From: a virus
IMG/VR virus record: IMGVR_UViG_3300044530_001115
Coordinates: 1-64,000 of that record
Strand: one strand, 5' to 3'
DNA length: 64,000 nt
Positions 38,307 through 47,295 of this stretch are shown here, one piece after another; positions within the stretch are counted from its first letter, which is position 1; every line of letters begins with the position of its first letter. A program made the translations under genes and the position numbers. The notes beneath the pieces were generated by a model. It saw only the letters and a list, made by a program, of their open reading frames with translations, was not told the DNA's origin and ran no database searches.

Positions 38307-40526
38307 ATGCCGTTTTCAGCTTCAACTTGTTTAACCGATTTAGGAACTACCCTTTTAGGTGGAACATTTAACATATATTCAAACGTTGATAATTATACAT
38401 CACCTTTTCAAACTAACGTAAGTTATGATAGTTTATTTGGTCCGTTATGTCCGTATGTTATGGGTAATGTACCCGATTTAACTACCACAATTAGAATAAT
38501 AGACATATTATCAAAATGTTGTGCAACACTTGATTTATTATCTAACGATTTATGTACAACTTGTGAGTTATCCTTTGATTCATATCAAACTAATACTATT
38601 GGTTTAATTGTCGCAGGAGAATTAACCGGTAGTTGTGAAAATGACATTACAGATTATAGAATAATTTGGTACGGACCAAATTCTTCAACAAATATTGCCT
38701 TCACATCAGGTTTTGGTCAAGATATAAATTTTTTACCAAGAGATTTTACACATCCATTAGTAGGTATTAATTCTCCAATGCAGCCAGCAGGAACTTATAT
38801 ACCTGTAATTGATAAAGTTAAACTAAATGGACTTAATTATTCTCAAACAGGTGGAACTGGTTATATTCAAGCCGAGTTAGAATGTTTTAACGCAACAACA
38901 GTTAATGTTCAACCTTTTACTTGTGACAATGGAACAGTACCGTTACCGAACAATTATACTCATAGGGTTAATTTTGCTGGAGCAGCCGCAGGTGTAACTC
39001 CATTAACTTTACAATCAACATTTGAATTAGATTTAACAACCGATTATTTTTCTTGGAAATTTCGAGGGTTTAATATACCGGACTCACTTAAAATTACGTT
39101 TTATGGTTCAGCATATACAGACCCAATTATTTTAGAGTATTGGGTAGTTGGAGGTGACCTTGGAACTTCATTTATTAATTTATTAACTTTTCCAAAATCA
39201 GCCGATACTTCAAATTATTTTTCAAAAGTAACATCATTAACATCATTAACAAGAAGTCCCGGAGATTATTTAATTTTAGAAGTAATTCCAAATCAAATTA
39301 ACCCACAAACGGAATGGGATTTTTATTTTACTTGTATGGACACCTTTGACTGTGATTTATGTTTATACGATTATTTAAATACACCATATAAAATACAATC
39401 ATCATCTATTACTGGTTTTACAGGTTCTTGTTCATCAATTATAGTTAATCTTAATTTATCAGGTTGTACCTCAAGTGCTATAACTGATAACGATATTTAC
39501 AAATATCAAGTAACAACTATAACAGCTATCAATACGACACAGTTCTCTGAGGTAAGCACCAATAATAGTACAGGACTACTTAATAGGAACTTCCCTAACA
39601 CATTAGATTGGGACTCTACAACCTGTTCTGCAAATTATAACTTTACTACAACACCAACTTGTTCACCCCCTAACACAAATACAATTAAATTTAAAAAAGA
39701 AAACACTGGTCCATCAGGACAAGGAGTAATTAAAATGGAATTTAGTAGTTTAAGTGATTTAATACATTATAAATCATCTTATGATTTGTTGTCACCTTAT
39801 TATGGAACACCATCAAATCCTGCCGACCCAAATTATTATAGATATTTTGAGTTATATATACCAAAACAACCCCAATCTAATCCTTGTGGAGATGGAACAA
39901 CTGTTGTAAAATATGATATACATTATTCTAGTATAGTAACAACCGGAGATACAGGAGGGGTTTATACTTTAAACATCACAATGCCAACAATATCTGACGG
40001 TTTACCACCGTTTGACCCTTGTGATATTAGTTGTCAAACCATCATTAACGATATAATTAGAAATGTTAATGTTAGTTCAACCGGAGTAACAAATATTGAA
40101 GATTTCACAACCAATACTGGTTCTAAATATGTTAGACCTTTTGGGGCATCTTTATATTTTGTAGAAAATCCACCAACCGTTGTTAGTGCATCAACTCTCC
40201 ATGGGTTTTATTGGCTAAATAATTATCTTAACTCAACAGTACCTTTTTCAGGTAGTAGTTCACCTTATACACAAATACCTTCGTTATCCGCATTAACTTG
40301 TAATAATTTTACATCAATCGGAACATCGAGCGGTGGAGGTATTCAACAATTTGTTTCCGTCTATCATTATAGAGTTGAATTAACAGACCCAAATAATGTT
40401 AAATCTTTTAGAATTTTAGCATCACCTATTGTTAATGGTGTTTCTAATAGTGTATTTAGTGATGTCGTTGCAACAGTAATAAATGGTGTTCTTCAATTAC
40501 CAACAAACCCATTATATACTTTTTAA
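38307..40526 (+). CDS. Large beta-rich virion protein
   Basis: 739 residues, Thr/Ser/Asn-rich, beta-strand pattern throughout, no signal peptide or membrane segment. Cysteines are frequent in the first 250 residues (KCCATLDLLSNDLCTTCEL). Two neighbouring small genes (37174-37389 and 40530-40835) flank the group 37391-40526. Composition and position make it a tail-fibre or adhesin component; no domain is recognised. Confidence 0.8.
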   Translation: MPFSASTCLTDLGTTLLGGTFNIYSNVDNYTSPFQTNVSYDSLFGPLCPYVMGNVPDLTTTIRIIDILSKCCATLDLLSNDLCTTCELSFDSYQTNTIGLIVAGELTGSCENDITDYRIIWYGPNSSTNIAFTSGFGQDINFLPRDFTHPLVGINSPMQPAGTYIPVIDKVKLNGLNYSQTGGTGYIQAELECFNATTVNVQPFTCDNGTVPLPNNYTHRVNFAGAAAGVTPLTLQSTFELDLTTDYFSWKFRGFNIPDSLKITFYGSAYTDPIILEYWVVGGDLGTSFINLLTFPKSADTSNYFSKVTSLTSLTRSPGDYLILEVIPNQINPQTEWDFYFTCMDTFDCDLCLYDYLNTPYKIQSSSITGFTGSCSSIIVNLNLSGCTSSAITDNDIYKYQVTTITAINTTQFSEVSTNNSTGLLNRNFPNTLDWDSTTCSANYNFTTTPTCSPPNTNTIKFKKENTGPSGQGVIKMEFSSLSDLIHYKSSYDLLSPYYGTPSNPADPNYYRYFELYIPKQPQSNPCGDGTTVVKYDIHYSSIVTTGDTGGVYTLNITMPTISDGLPPFDPCDISCQTIINDIIRNVNVSSTGVTNIEDFTTNTGSKYVRPFGASLYFVENPPTVVSASTLHGFYWLNNYLNSTVPFSGSSSPYTQIPSLSALTCNNFTSIGTSSGGGIQQFVSVYHYRVELTDPNNVKSFRILASPIVNGVSNSVFSDVVATVINGVLQLPTNPLYTF

Positions 40527-40529
40527 TAT

Positions 40530-40835
40530 ATGACAGCAATTAACATACAAGCAATTACAGGTTCAAACTTCCCGTATACAATTTATGCGTGTGATGTTTA
40601 TGGTAATCATTGTGCGTTAATTGCAACAATAGTTACTTCAGTACCTCCGGATAATATTATTGTGTTACCTTCACAATTTAATAATGTTGCCGCAGTAGGT
40701 ATTAAAGTCATTTATGGGGATGGTTGTGAAAGATTTGAAGTGGTATATTGTAACTTATTACCACCAGTTCCAAAACAATTCCAAGATTACGAATATTTTG
40801 AATTTATGGACTTTGAGATATTCGATTTCCAATAA
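40530..40835 (+). CDS. Small beta-rich virion-region protein, paralogue of 37174-37389
   Basis: 101 residues. INIQAITGSNFPYTIYACD (4-22), IIVLPSQF and VGIKVIYGDGCERFEVV repeat the plan of 37174-37389, with an added C-terminal tail rich in Tyr, Glu and Phe (QDYEYFEFMDFEIFDFQ). The tail could insert into a partner fibre. Three bases follow the 38307-40526 stop. Confidence 0.78.
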   Translation: MTAINIQAITGSNFPYTIYACDVYGNHCALIATIVTSVPPDNIIVLPSQFNNVAAVGIKVIYGDGCERFEVVYCNLLPPVPKQFQDYEYFEFMDFEIFDFQ

Positions 40836-40840
40836 CGAAC

Positions 40841-40851
40841 TATTTATAATA
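40841..40851 (+). promoter_or_regulatory. TATTTATAATA phage-type box ahead of the giant fibre gene
   Basis: TATTTATAATATAAAAC lies in the 30-base gap before the ATG at 40866 and matches 16261-16275 and 22151-22166. It would give the giant fibre gene its own start point. Confidence 0.55.
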
Positions 40852-40865
40852 TAAAACAAAAACCA

Positions 40866-43800
40866 ATGATTTTAACTCAAAGAACATATTCACCATCAGG
40901 GTTTACAACAAGTCAAACATTAATTCACATTGTTGATACTAATAACCCGACTCAAAATCCTGCAGGTTCATCATATAAATCAACAATCGATGAAGCAATT
41001 AGTGGTTCACCATTTGTTGTAATTGTAAGTGGTACAGGTGTTAACTCATCAATTAGAAGAGATGTTAATAATCTTGCATCAGGAGATAATTCCGGTGCTT
41101 TAGGTGGATATTCAAACTCAGCAACTACAAACTATTCAATGGTTGTTGGTGGACGACAAAATGTAGTTAGTGGAGGAACACATTCGTTTATTGGAGGTGG
41201 TCGTTGTAATACGGTATCAAATAATGATTCAACTATAAGTGGTGGTTTTTGTAATAGTGTTTCAGGTGGTACATCAACAATTGGTGGTGGTCTTTATAAT
41301 AGTATTTTTGTGGGTGTTGGTAAAAATGTAACACGAAGTTCTACAATTGCTGGAGGTTATTGTAATATTATTTGCAATAATTCAATAGGAAGTACAATTG
41401 GTGGTGGTAGTAAGAATACCTTATCAGATAATTATTCTTTTATTGGTGGGGGACTTTGTAATACCTCATGCGGTGGTTCAACCGTAGGTGGTGGTCAAGA
41501 AAATCAAGCATTAGGAGACAATTCATTTATTGGTGGTGGTATATTAAACTCATCAACAAATATAACCTCAACAATAGTTGGTGGTCAACAAAATACCGCA
41601 TCAGGAAACAATTCATTTATTGGTGGTGGTATTTCAAACTCAGCAACAACAGATTCTTCAGTTGTAGTTGGGGGGTCTAAAAACATAATTAGTGGTGGGA
41701 CAACATCATTCATTGGTGGGGGTGATTATAACAGAATATCAGGAAATACTTCAACAATAATCGGTGGTTGTTGTAATGTTGTTATTGGGCCAAGAAATAC
41801 AATTGGTGGTGGTGGATATAATTTAGCATGTGTTATTGGTCCAGGAGCAAATAGTGGTGATGCAACTATTGCCGGTGGTTATTGCAACTATGCCTTAGCG
41901 AATAACTCAACTGTTGGTGGTGGAGCGAATAACAAATCTTATTGTGACAGTTCAACCATTGGTGGTGGAATGCAAAATACTGTTTGTGGAGATAAATCAA
42001 CAATTACTGGAGGTAGATGTAATATTACCTGTAGTCCTTATTCATTCATTGGTGGTGGAAAATCAAATATTGTGTATACAGTATATGGTACGATTGGTGG
42101 TGGTTGTTGTAATATCTCATCAGGAGCTACATCATTTATTGGTGGTGGTCGTCGAAATACCGCATCAGGAAATTGTTCAACAATTGGTGGTGGTTATCTT
42201 AACTGTTCAGTAGGTGGTTGTTCAACAGTTGGGGGAGGTTGTTTTAATACCTCATGTTGTAATTACTCAACAATTGCCGGTGGTAGATTTAATTTTATTT
42301 GTGGAACATCTTCTTCAATAGGTGGTGGGTTTAACAATCGTATTACTAGTAATACACTGAACCCATCAAATTCAGTAATTGCCGGTGGTATTAGTAATAC
42401 AATATGTAACGAATTTGGATTTATTGGTGGTGGTAGAAGTAATATGATATCGGGTACAACAGGCGTTGGTGAAGATGGTGTTATTGGTGGAGGATTAAAT
42501 AATAAAACATATGGAGTTAGAGCAGCAATTTTAGGTGGATGTGGAAACTGTTTAGGTCAATGTTCTTATGGTGGTGGTATTGTAAGTGGTAATAATAATA
42601 GAGTCGTAGAAGACTTTGGTGTTATTGGAGGCGGAAGCGTTAATGTAACATTTGCTAGTCATTCAATGATTGGTGGTGGAGCATTAAACTTTATAGGTAA
42701 TTCTCAAGTAATATCATCATATTCGGCAAACACTTGTACAATACAATTGTACGGGAATCAATTATCATCATTTAGTGTAAACGACCTTTTATTAACATAT
42801 GACAATTTTGGATGTAGTAGAAACGTAGTTATTACAGGTCAAACATATTCATCACCATATACAAACTTATATGTTACTGGAGCAACTGCCGCAATGGGAG
42901 CGTTCCCTTCGTCACAACCACTTTTACGAAATTTTACAACAAGTTCAGGTGGATTTTGTCAAGGATTTATTGGGGGAGGTATTGGTAATACCGTATCAGG
43001 TGCCACTTCAAGTATTGTTGGTGGTAGTCAAAATACTATAACAAGTACCCATTCATTTATTGGTGGTGGTAGAGGTAATATATCATCCGGTAATTATTCA
43101 TCAATATTAGGTGGTTCGTCTAATAATACTAGTGGTTGCACATGTGCTATGATTGTTGGTAGTAATATAACTGCAAATAGAAATTGTACAACATTTGTTA
43201 ACGACATGATTATTGACTCTATGAGTACTTGTAGTGGTTGTTATGTTGGAGTTAGCACAAATGGACTTTTAGTACCTATTGCCGGTGGTGGAGGTGGTGG
43301 TTCATCAGCCGTAATTATAACCGGAACAGGTGTTAACTCATCTGTTAGATGTGGTGTTAGTAATCTTGCATCGGGAAATTGTAGTGCAGTATTAGGTGGG
43401 TCATCAAACTCGGGAACAACAGATTTTTCAGTTGTAGTTGGGGGAAATCAAAACATTATTAGTGGAGGAACTCATTCATTTATTGGTGGTGGTTGTGGTA
43501 ATACTGTTTCTGGTAGTACTTCAACAATTGGTGGTGGTTATAAAAACACAGCATCGGGGGCATGTTCATTTATTGGTGGTGGTAGTAGTAATATTGCTTC
43601 AGGTCCTCATTCAACAATTGGTGGGGGTTTTAGTAACGAATCTAATGGTAATTATTCAACAATAGCCGGTGGTAGAAATAATACAGTCTCTTGTAATTAT
43701 ACATTTATTGGGGGAGGTATAAATAATAACGCTTTAGACTATTGTACAACAATTGGTGGTGGTGTTGGTAATATAGTATCTGGTACCTCATCAACAATTG

Positions 43801-46040
43801 GTGGTGGTAATCAAAACACAGTTTCAGGTAATTTTTCATTCATTGGTGGTGGAAGTTTAAATGTCGCCACAGGGCAAACTTCAACAATTGCCGGAGGTAG
43901 AAATAATACATCAGGAGGAATAGATTCAACAATATCCGGTGGTAGAAATAATACCGCGTCAGGAAATTGTTCATTTGTTGGAGGTGGGTGTAAGAACATA
44001 GCATCGTCTCAGTATTCAACAGTTGGTGGTGGACAATCTAACACATCTTCATGTTTTAGGTCAACAATTGCCGGTGGACTAAGTAACACATCTTCAGGAG
44101 CTTATTCATTTATTGGCGCTGGATGTTGTAATATAGCATCAGGTAATACCTCAACAATTGCCGGAGGTTGTAAAAATGTGACATCAGCATTATCATTTGT
44201 CGGTGGTGGTACTACTAATTGTGCTATCGGTAATTGTTCGTCAATTGTTGGTGGTTCAGGAAATACAGTATCAAGTGTGTTTTCAACAATTGGTGGTGGT
44301 AAATCTAATTATATATCTTCATATTATACTAAATATTCATCTATAGTTGGGGGACAATCTAATTGTGTTGGATACGGTTATCAGTCATTTATTGGTGGTG
44401 GTTGTTGTAACATAGTTTATGGTACTAGTTCCGCTATCATAGGAGGCCGTAAAAACACCGCATGTGGTAGTTATTCAATCATATCAAATGGATTTTGTAA
44501 TTGTGCACGAAGTGGTTCATTTGTTGGTACAGGTGTCTGTCATCTCTCATGTAAGTCATCATTTGTTGGTGGTGGTTGTAAAAACACCTCTTCCGAATAT
44601 TTTTCATTTGTAGGTGGAGGTACAGGAAACACTTCAAGTAATTGTTTTTCATTTGTGGGTGGTGGATATTGTAACACCGCATCAGGATGTACTTCATTTA
44701 TTGGTGGTGGTAGTTGTAATTTATCTTCAGGTTGTTGGTCAACTGTTGGTGGTGGTTTTAAAAACACGGCATCATGTTGTTTTTCAACAATAGGTGGTGG
44801 TAATGGTAATACGGCATCAGGTTTACGTTCTTTTGTAGGTAGTGGTGGTGGTAACATATCATCATCAACTTCAACTGTTGTTGGTGGTGGTAATTGTAAT
44901 ACGGCATCAGGAGTTTATTCATTTATTGGTGGTGGTTCAAATAATACATCATCAGGTTCTACTTCAACAATTGCCGGTGGTAGATGTAATACATCAGGTG
45001 GAATAGATTCAACAATAGGTGGTGGTAGATGTAATACGTTATTAGGAGAATATTCATTTATTGGTGGAGGTCGAGAGAATAATTCAGTATGTAGAGATTC
45101 TTCTATTGGTGGTGGACGAGGTAATTGTGCTAACGGTTATCGTTCAACAATTGCCGGTGGTGGTTTTAACACAACACAAGGTACTAACTCATTTATTGGT
45201 GGTGGTAGAAGTAATATCGCCTCAGGTGTTGATTCAACAATAGGTGGTGGGTTTTGTAACACCGCATCAGGGTGTACCTCAGTTATTGGTGGTGGTATAA
45301 GTAATATCGTTTCAGGATTTTTTTCAACAATAGGTGGTGGATGGGATAATACTGTAAATGGAAATCGTGCAACGATTGCCGGAGGTTTTTGTAATTCAGC
45401 AAGTGATAATTATTCAACTGTTGGGGGTGGTAGAGAAAATACCGCATCGGGGGCAAATTCAACAATTGGTGGTGGTCAACTAAATGTCGCATCTGGAGCA
45501 TCTTCAACAGTAACGGGAGGTTTTCTTAATAGAGCGTATGGAGAAAATTCATCTATTATTGGCGGTAATAGAGCTTGTGCTCCTCGTTTTGGACAAAGGT
45601 CGTTTGCAAATGGAACTTGGACACCATTTACCGGTACAGGTGAGACACAACAAATAGATTTATTAGGTAGAAATACAACAACAGGTGTAACAACTGTTAA
45701 CATTTTTTTAGATGGTTCATCACAAAGAATATCAGTTTTAAACGAAACCGCAATGTTTGTTACTATTAATATTGCAGGAATTACTAGTGGTGGTACATCA
45801 GCAGCTCACTATATAAGAAAAGTTGCCATTAAAAATGTAGGTGGAACAACTTCATTAATTGGTGCGAGTCCGGTATCAACCATAGGGACAGATGTTGAAG
45901 ATAACGCTTTGTATGACGTTACAATATCTGCGGATGATACAAATGATGCTTTAGATATACAAGTAACCGGTGCTGTTGGAGATACTATGAGATGGACAGT
46001 CCATATTAGTGGAGTTGAAATAAAATATTCTTGGACTTAA
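40866..46040 (+). CDS. Giant beta-roll fibre with about ninety GGG/N-SG repeats (YadA-head-like)
   Basis: 1724 residues. After a ~57-residue N-terminal attachment segment, most of the protein is a ~15-residue repeat of the form S-T-I-G-G-G-x-x-N-T-x-S-G-x-x, like the left-handed beta-roll of YadA-type trimeric heads. A non-repeat knob interrupts it at about 608-700, and the segment starting GTGVNSS recurs near residues 56 and 818. The last ~150 residues form a distinct globular domain (GTWTPFTGTGETQQIDLLG onward), probably the tip or trimerisation cap. Cysteine is strikingly frequent at the C-N position of repeats. It should be a long trimeric tail or head fibre for adsorption. Confidence 0.85.
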   Translation: MILTQRTYSPSGFTTSQTLIHIVDTNNPTQNPAGSSYKSTIDEAISGSPFVVIVSGTGVNSSIRRDVNNLASGDNSGALGGYSNSATTNYSMVVGGRQNVVSGGTHSFIGGGRCNTVSNNDSTISGGFCNSVSGGTSTIGGGLYNSIFVGVGKNVTRSSTIAGGYCNIICNNSIGSTIGGGSKNTLSDNYSFIGGGLCNTSCGGSTVGGGQENQALGDNSFIGGGILNSSTNITSTIVGGQQNTASGNNSFIGGGISNSATTDSSVVVGGSKNIISGGTTSFIGGGDYNRISGNTSTIIGGCCNVVIGPRNTIGGGGYNLACVIGPGANSGDATIAGGYCNYALANNSTVGGGANNKSYCDSSTIGGGMQNTVCGDKSTITGGRCNITCSPYSFIGGGKSNIVYTVYGTIGGGCCNISSGATSFIGGGRRNTASGNCSTIGGGYLNCSVGGCSTVGGGCFNTSCCNYSTIAGGRFNFICGTSSSIGGGFNNRITSNTLNPSNSVIAGGISNTICNEFGFIGGGRSNMISGTTGVGEDGVIGGGLNNKTYGVRAAILGGCGNCLGQCSYGGGIVSGNNNRVVEDFGVIGGGSVNVTFASHSMIGGGALNFIGNSQVISSYSANTCTIQLYGNQLSSFSVNDLLLTYDNFGCSRNVVITGQTYSSPYTNLYVTGATAAMGAFPSSQPLLRNFTTSSGGFCQGFIGGGIGNTVSGATSSIVGGSQNTITSTHSFIGGGRGNISSGNYSSILGGSSNNTSGCTCAMIVGSNITANRNCTTFVNDMIIDSMSTCSGCYVGVSTNGLLVPIAGGGGGGSSAVIITGTGVNSSVRCGVSNLASGNCSAVLGGSSNSGTTDFSVVVGGNQNIISGGTHSFIGGGCGNTVSGSTSTIGGGYKNTASGACSFIGGGSSNIASGPHSTIGGGFSNESNGNYSTIAGGRNNTVSCNYTFIGGGINNNALDYCTTIGGGVGNIVSGTSSTIGGGNQNTVSGNFSFIGGGSLNVATGQTSTIAGGRNNTSGGIDSTISGGRNNTASGNCSFVGGGCKNIASSQYSTVGGGQSNTSSCFRSTIAGGLSNTSSGAYSFIGAGCCNIASGNTSTIAGGCKNVTSALSFVGGGTTNCAIGNCSSIVGGSGNTVSSVFSTIGGGKSNYISSYYTKYSSIVGGQSNCVGYGYQSFIGGGCCNIVYGTSSAIIGGRKNTACGSYSIISNGFCNCARSGSFVGTGVCHLSCKSSFVGGGCKNTSSEYFSFVGGGTGNTSSNCFSFVGGGYCNTASGCTSFIGGGSCNLSSGCWSTVGGGFKNTASCCFSTIGGGNGNTASGLRSFVGSGGGNISSSTSTVVGGGNCNTASGVYSFIGGGSNNTSSGSTSTIAGGRCNTSGGIDSTIGGGRCNTLLGEYSFIGGGRENNSVCRDSSIGGGRGNCANGYRSTIAGGGFNTTQGTNSFIGGGRSNIASGVDSTIGGGFCNTASGCTSVIGGGISNIVSGFFSTIGGGWDNTVNGNRATIAGGFCNSASDNYSTVGGGRENTASGANSTIGGGQLNVASGASSTVTGGFLNRAYGENSSIIGGNRACAPRFGQRSFANGTWTPFTGTGETQQIDLLGRNTTTGVTTVNIFLDGSSQRISVLNETAMFVTINIAGITSGGTSAAHYIRKVAIKNVGGTTSLIGASPVSTIGTDVEDNALYDVTISADDTNDALDIQVTGAVGDTMRWTVHISGVEIKYSWT
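41040..45570 (+). repeat. Tandem ~45-base repeat array encoding the beta-roll
   Basis: DNA repeat of about 45 bases built on ATTGGTGGTGGT followed by an Asn codon and a TCA-GG turn, repeated roughly ninety times with many substitutions and a ~280-base interruption near 42690-42970. The periodicity opens long false reading frames on both strands. It is coding repetition and would be prone to slippage or unequal recombination. Confidence 0.85.
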
Positions 46041-46216
46041 ATATTTTCTTGTTTGGTTTTATTCAAACCCTCATAAATCCTTAAAAGTTTTAAGGATTCG
46101 TTGTAGTTTTTTTCTAATCTATCTAATTCTTTTTCGTTGACACCTTTTTCACAGGCTTCTTCGTAAATTTTTTTAGATTCAGTTACCAAATTCGATATTG
46201 TTCTAATCAGTTTCAT
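46037..46216 (-). CDS. Small helical protein antisense to the fibre gene end
   Basis: 59 residues starting MKLIRTISNLVTESKKIYEEACEK, predicted as two charged helices. It is the only open frame in the 254-base gap between the giant fibre and the glycosyltransferase. Its stop overlaps the fibre stop, and a TATTTATA box is just upstream (46221-46228). Being alone on the minus strand in a plus-strand block suggests an independently controlled function, perhaps regulatory. No family recognised. Confidence 0.68.
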   Translation of the reverse strand: MKLIRTISNLVTESKKIYEEACEKGVNEKELDRLEKNYNESLKLLRIYEGLNKTKQENI

Positions 46217-46220
46217 ATTA

Positions 46221-46228
46221 TATAAATA
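46221..46228 (-). promoter_or_regulatory. TATTTATA box ahead of 46037-46216
   Basis: TATTTATA on the minus strand, 4 bases before the ATG at 46216. So close to ATG it would give a leaderless message. Confidence 0.45.
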
Positions 46229-46294
46229 TCATCATCTTTACCATTTATTACATTTGATTGTCATTTATATTTAATTAAAAACGTTTTATATAAT

Positions 46295-47275
46295 ATGATT
46301 TTTGTTACAGCACAACCTGATGTACCTTATTTCCATTGGCAAATAATGGTGTATATACATAACTTTATTGAACATGGTGTTCCCCCTAATCAAATACACG
46401 TATTACTTGGAATAATAAGTAAAGATGGTAAACCAACTAAAGAATCTTTAAAATTAAAAGATACCGGAGTTAACGTACATCATTATATCGACGATAGACC
46501 TCAAAAACATTATATACCGACAGTTAAACCTTTTTTAATTTCAAAATGGTTAAAAGATTTTCCTGAACATGGTAAATGTTTCTTCTTACACGATTCTGAT
46601 ATTATATTCAGAAAATTACCAAATTTTGATAGTTTAATTAATGACGATATTACTTACTTATCCGATACCATAGGTTATATCGGATATAACTATATTATGG
46701 ATTGTTGTAATCGTTATGAAAGTGCTCACCCTACATCCGGTAAAGGTCAATTACTTAACGAAATGGCCGACGTTATTGGTGTGTCAGTCGAATGTATCGA
46801 ATGTAATCAAGAAAATTCAGGTGGTGGTCAATACCTAATTAAAAATACGGATTGGTTATTATGGGAAAAAATTTATGCAGATTGTGTTCCACTATATGAC
46901 CAAATGTTAGATTATCAAAGAAGATTCCCAATAAGTCCCGGTGAAATTCAATTTTGGACCGCAGAAATGTGGTCATTATTATGGAACTTATGGTTACACG
47001 GAATTGAGACAAGAATTACACCCGAGTTTGAATTTTCATGGGCAACCGACTCAATAAAAATATATGAAGATAAACCAATTCTTCATATGGCGGGTGTGAC
47101 CGGTAATCAAAAACAAGATAAATTTTATAAAGGAGATTTTATTAATATTAACCCATTAGATAAATTAAAAGAGGATATTAACTTTTTTGATTATGTTAGT
47201 TCTCAAAGTTCAACAAAAAAATATGTAGAAGTTATGAAATCTTTGGTAAAAAAACAAATAAAGGATTATTTATAG
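46295..47275 (+). CDS. GT-A type glycosyltransferase, candidate virion O-glycosyltransferase
   Basis: 326 residues. An opening strand (MIFVTAQPDVPYFHWQ), a DSD metal-binding motif at 100-102 in FFLHDSDIIF, a GYIGYNYI strand, then GGGQYLIKNTDWLLWEKI and a C-terminal HMAG fit a GT-A nucleotide-sugar transferase. The layout recalls the hydroxyproline arabinosyl / peptidyl-serine galactosyltransferase group, as far as motif memory allows. It lies between the giant fibre and the gene with the longest Thr-Pro linker, so virion Thr/Ser residues are the natural acceptor. Donor sugar unknown. Confidence 0.75.
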   Translation: MIFVTAQPDVPYFHWQIMVYIHNFIEHGVPPNQIHVLLGIISKDGKPTKESLKLKDTGVNVHHYIDDRPQKHYIPTVKPFLISKWLKDFPEHGKCFFLHDSDIIFRKLPNFDSLINDDITYLSDTIGYIGYNYIMDCCNRYESAHPTSGKGQLLNEMADVIGVSVECIECNQENSGGGQYLIKNTDWLLWEKIYADCVPLYDQMLDYQRRFPISPGEIQFWTAEMWSLLWNLWLHGIETRITPEFEFSWATDSIKIYEDKPILHMAGVTGNQKQDKFYKGDFININPLDKLKEDINFFDYVSSQSSTKKYVEVMKSLVKKQIKDYL

Positions 47276-47295
47276 TATAACAGAAACAAATTATA

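Noticed and set aside
41040-45570. Regular short DNA repeats that could look like a CRISPR array
   Set aside because: The ~45-base period is continuous coding sequence in one frame for a 15-residue protein repeat; there are no unique spacers and no cas genes.
41468-45703. Several open frames of 60-105 codons in other frames and on the minus strand
   Set aside because: They are by-products of the repetitive fibre DNA (poly Trp-Trp-Trp, Val-Val-Val or Pro-Pro-Pro translations) and contain no protein-like sequence.
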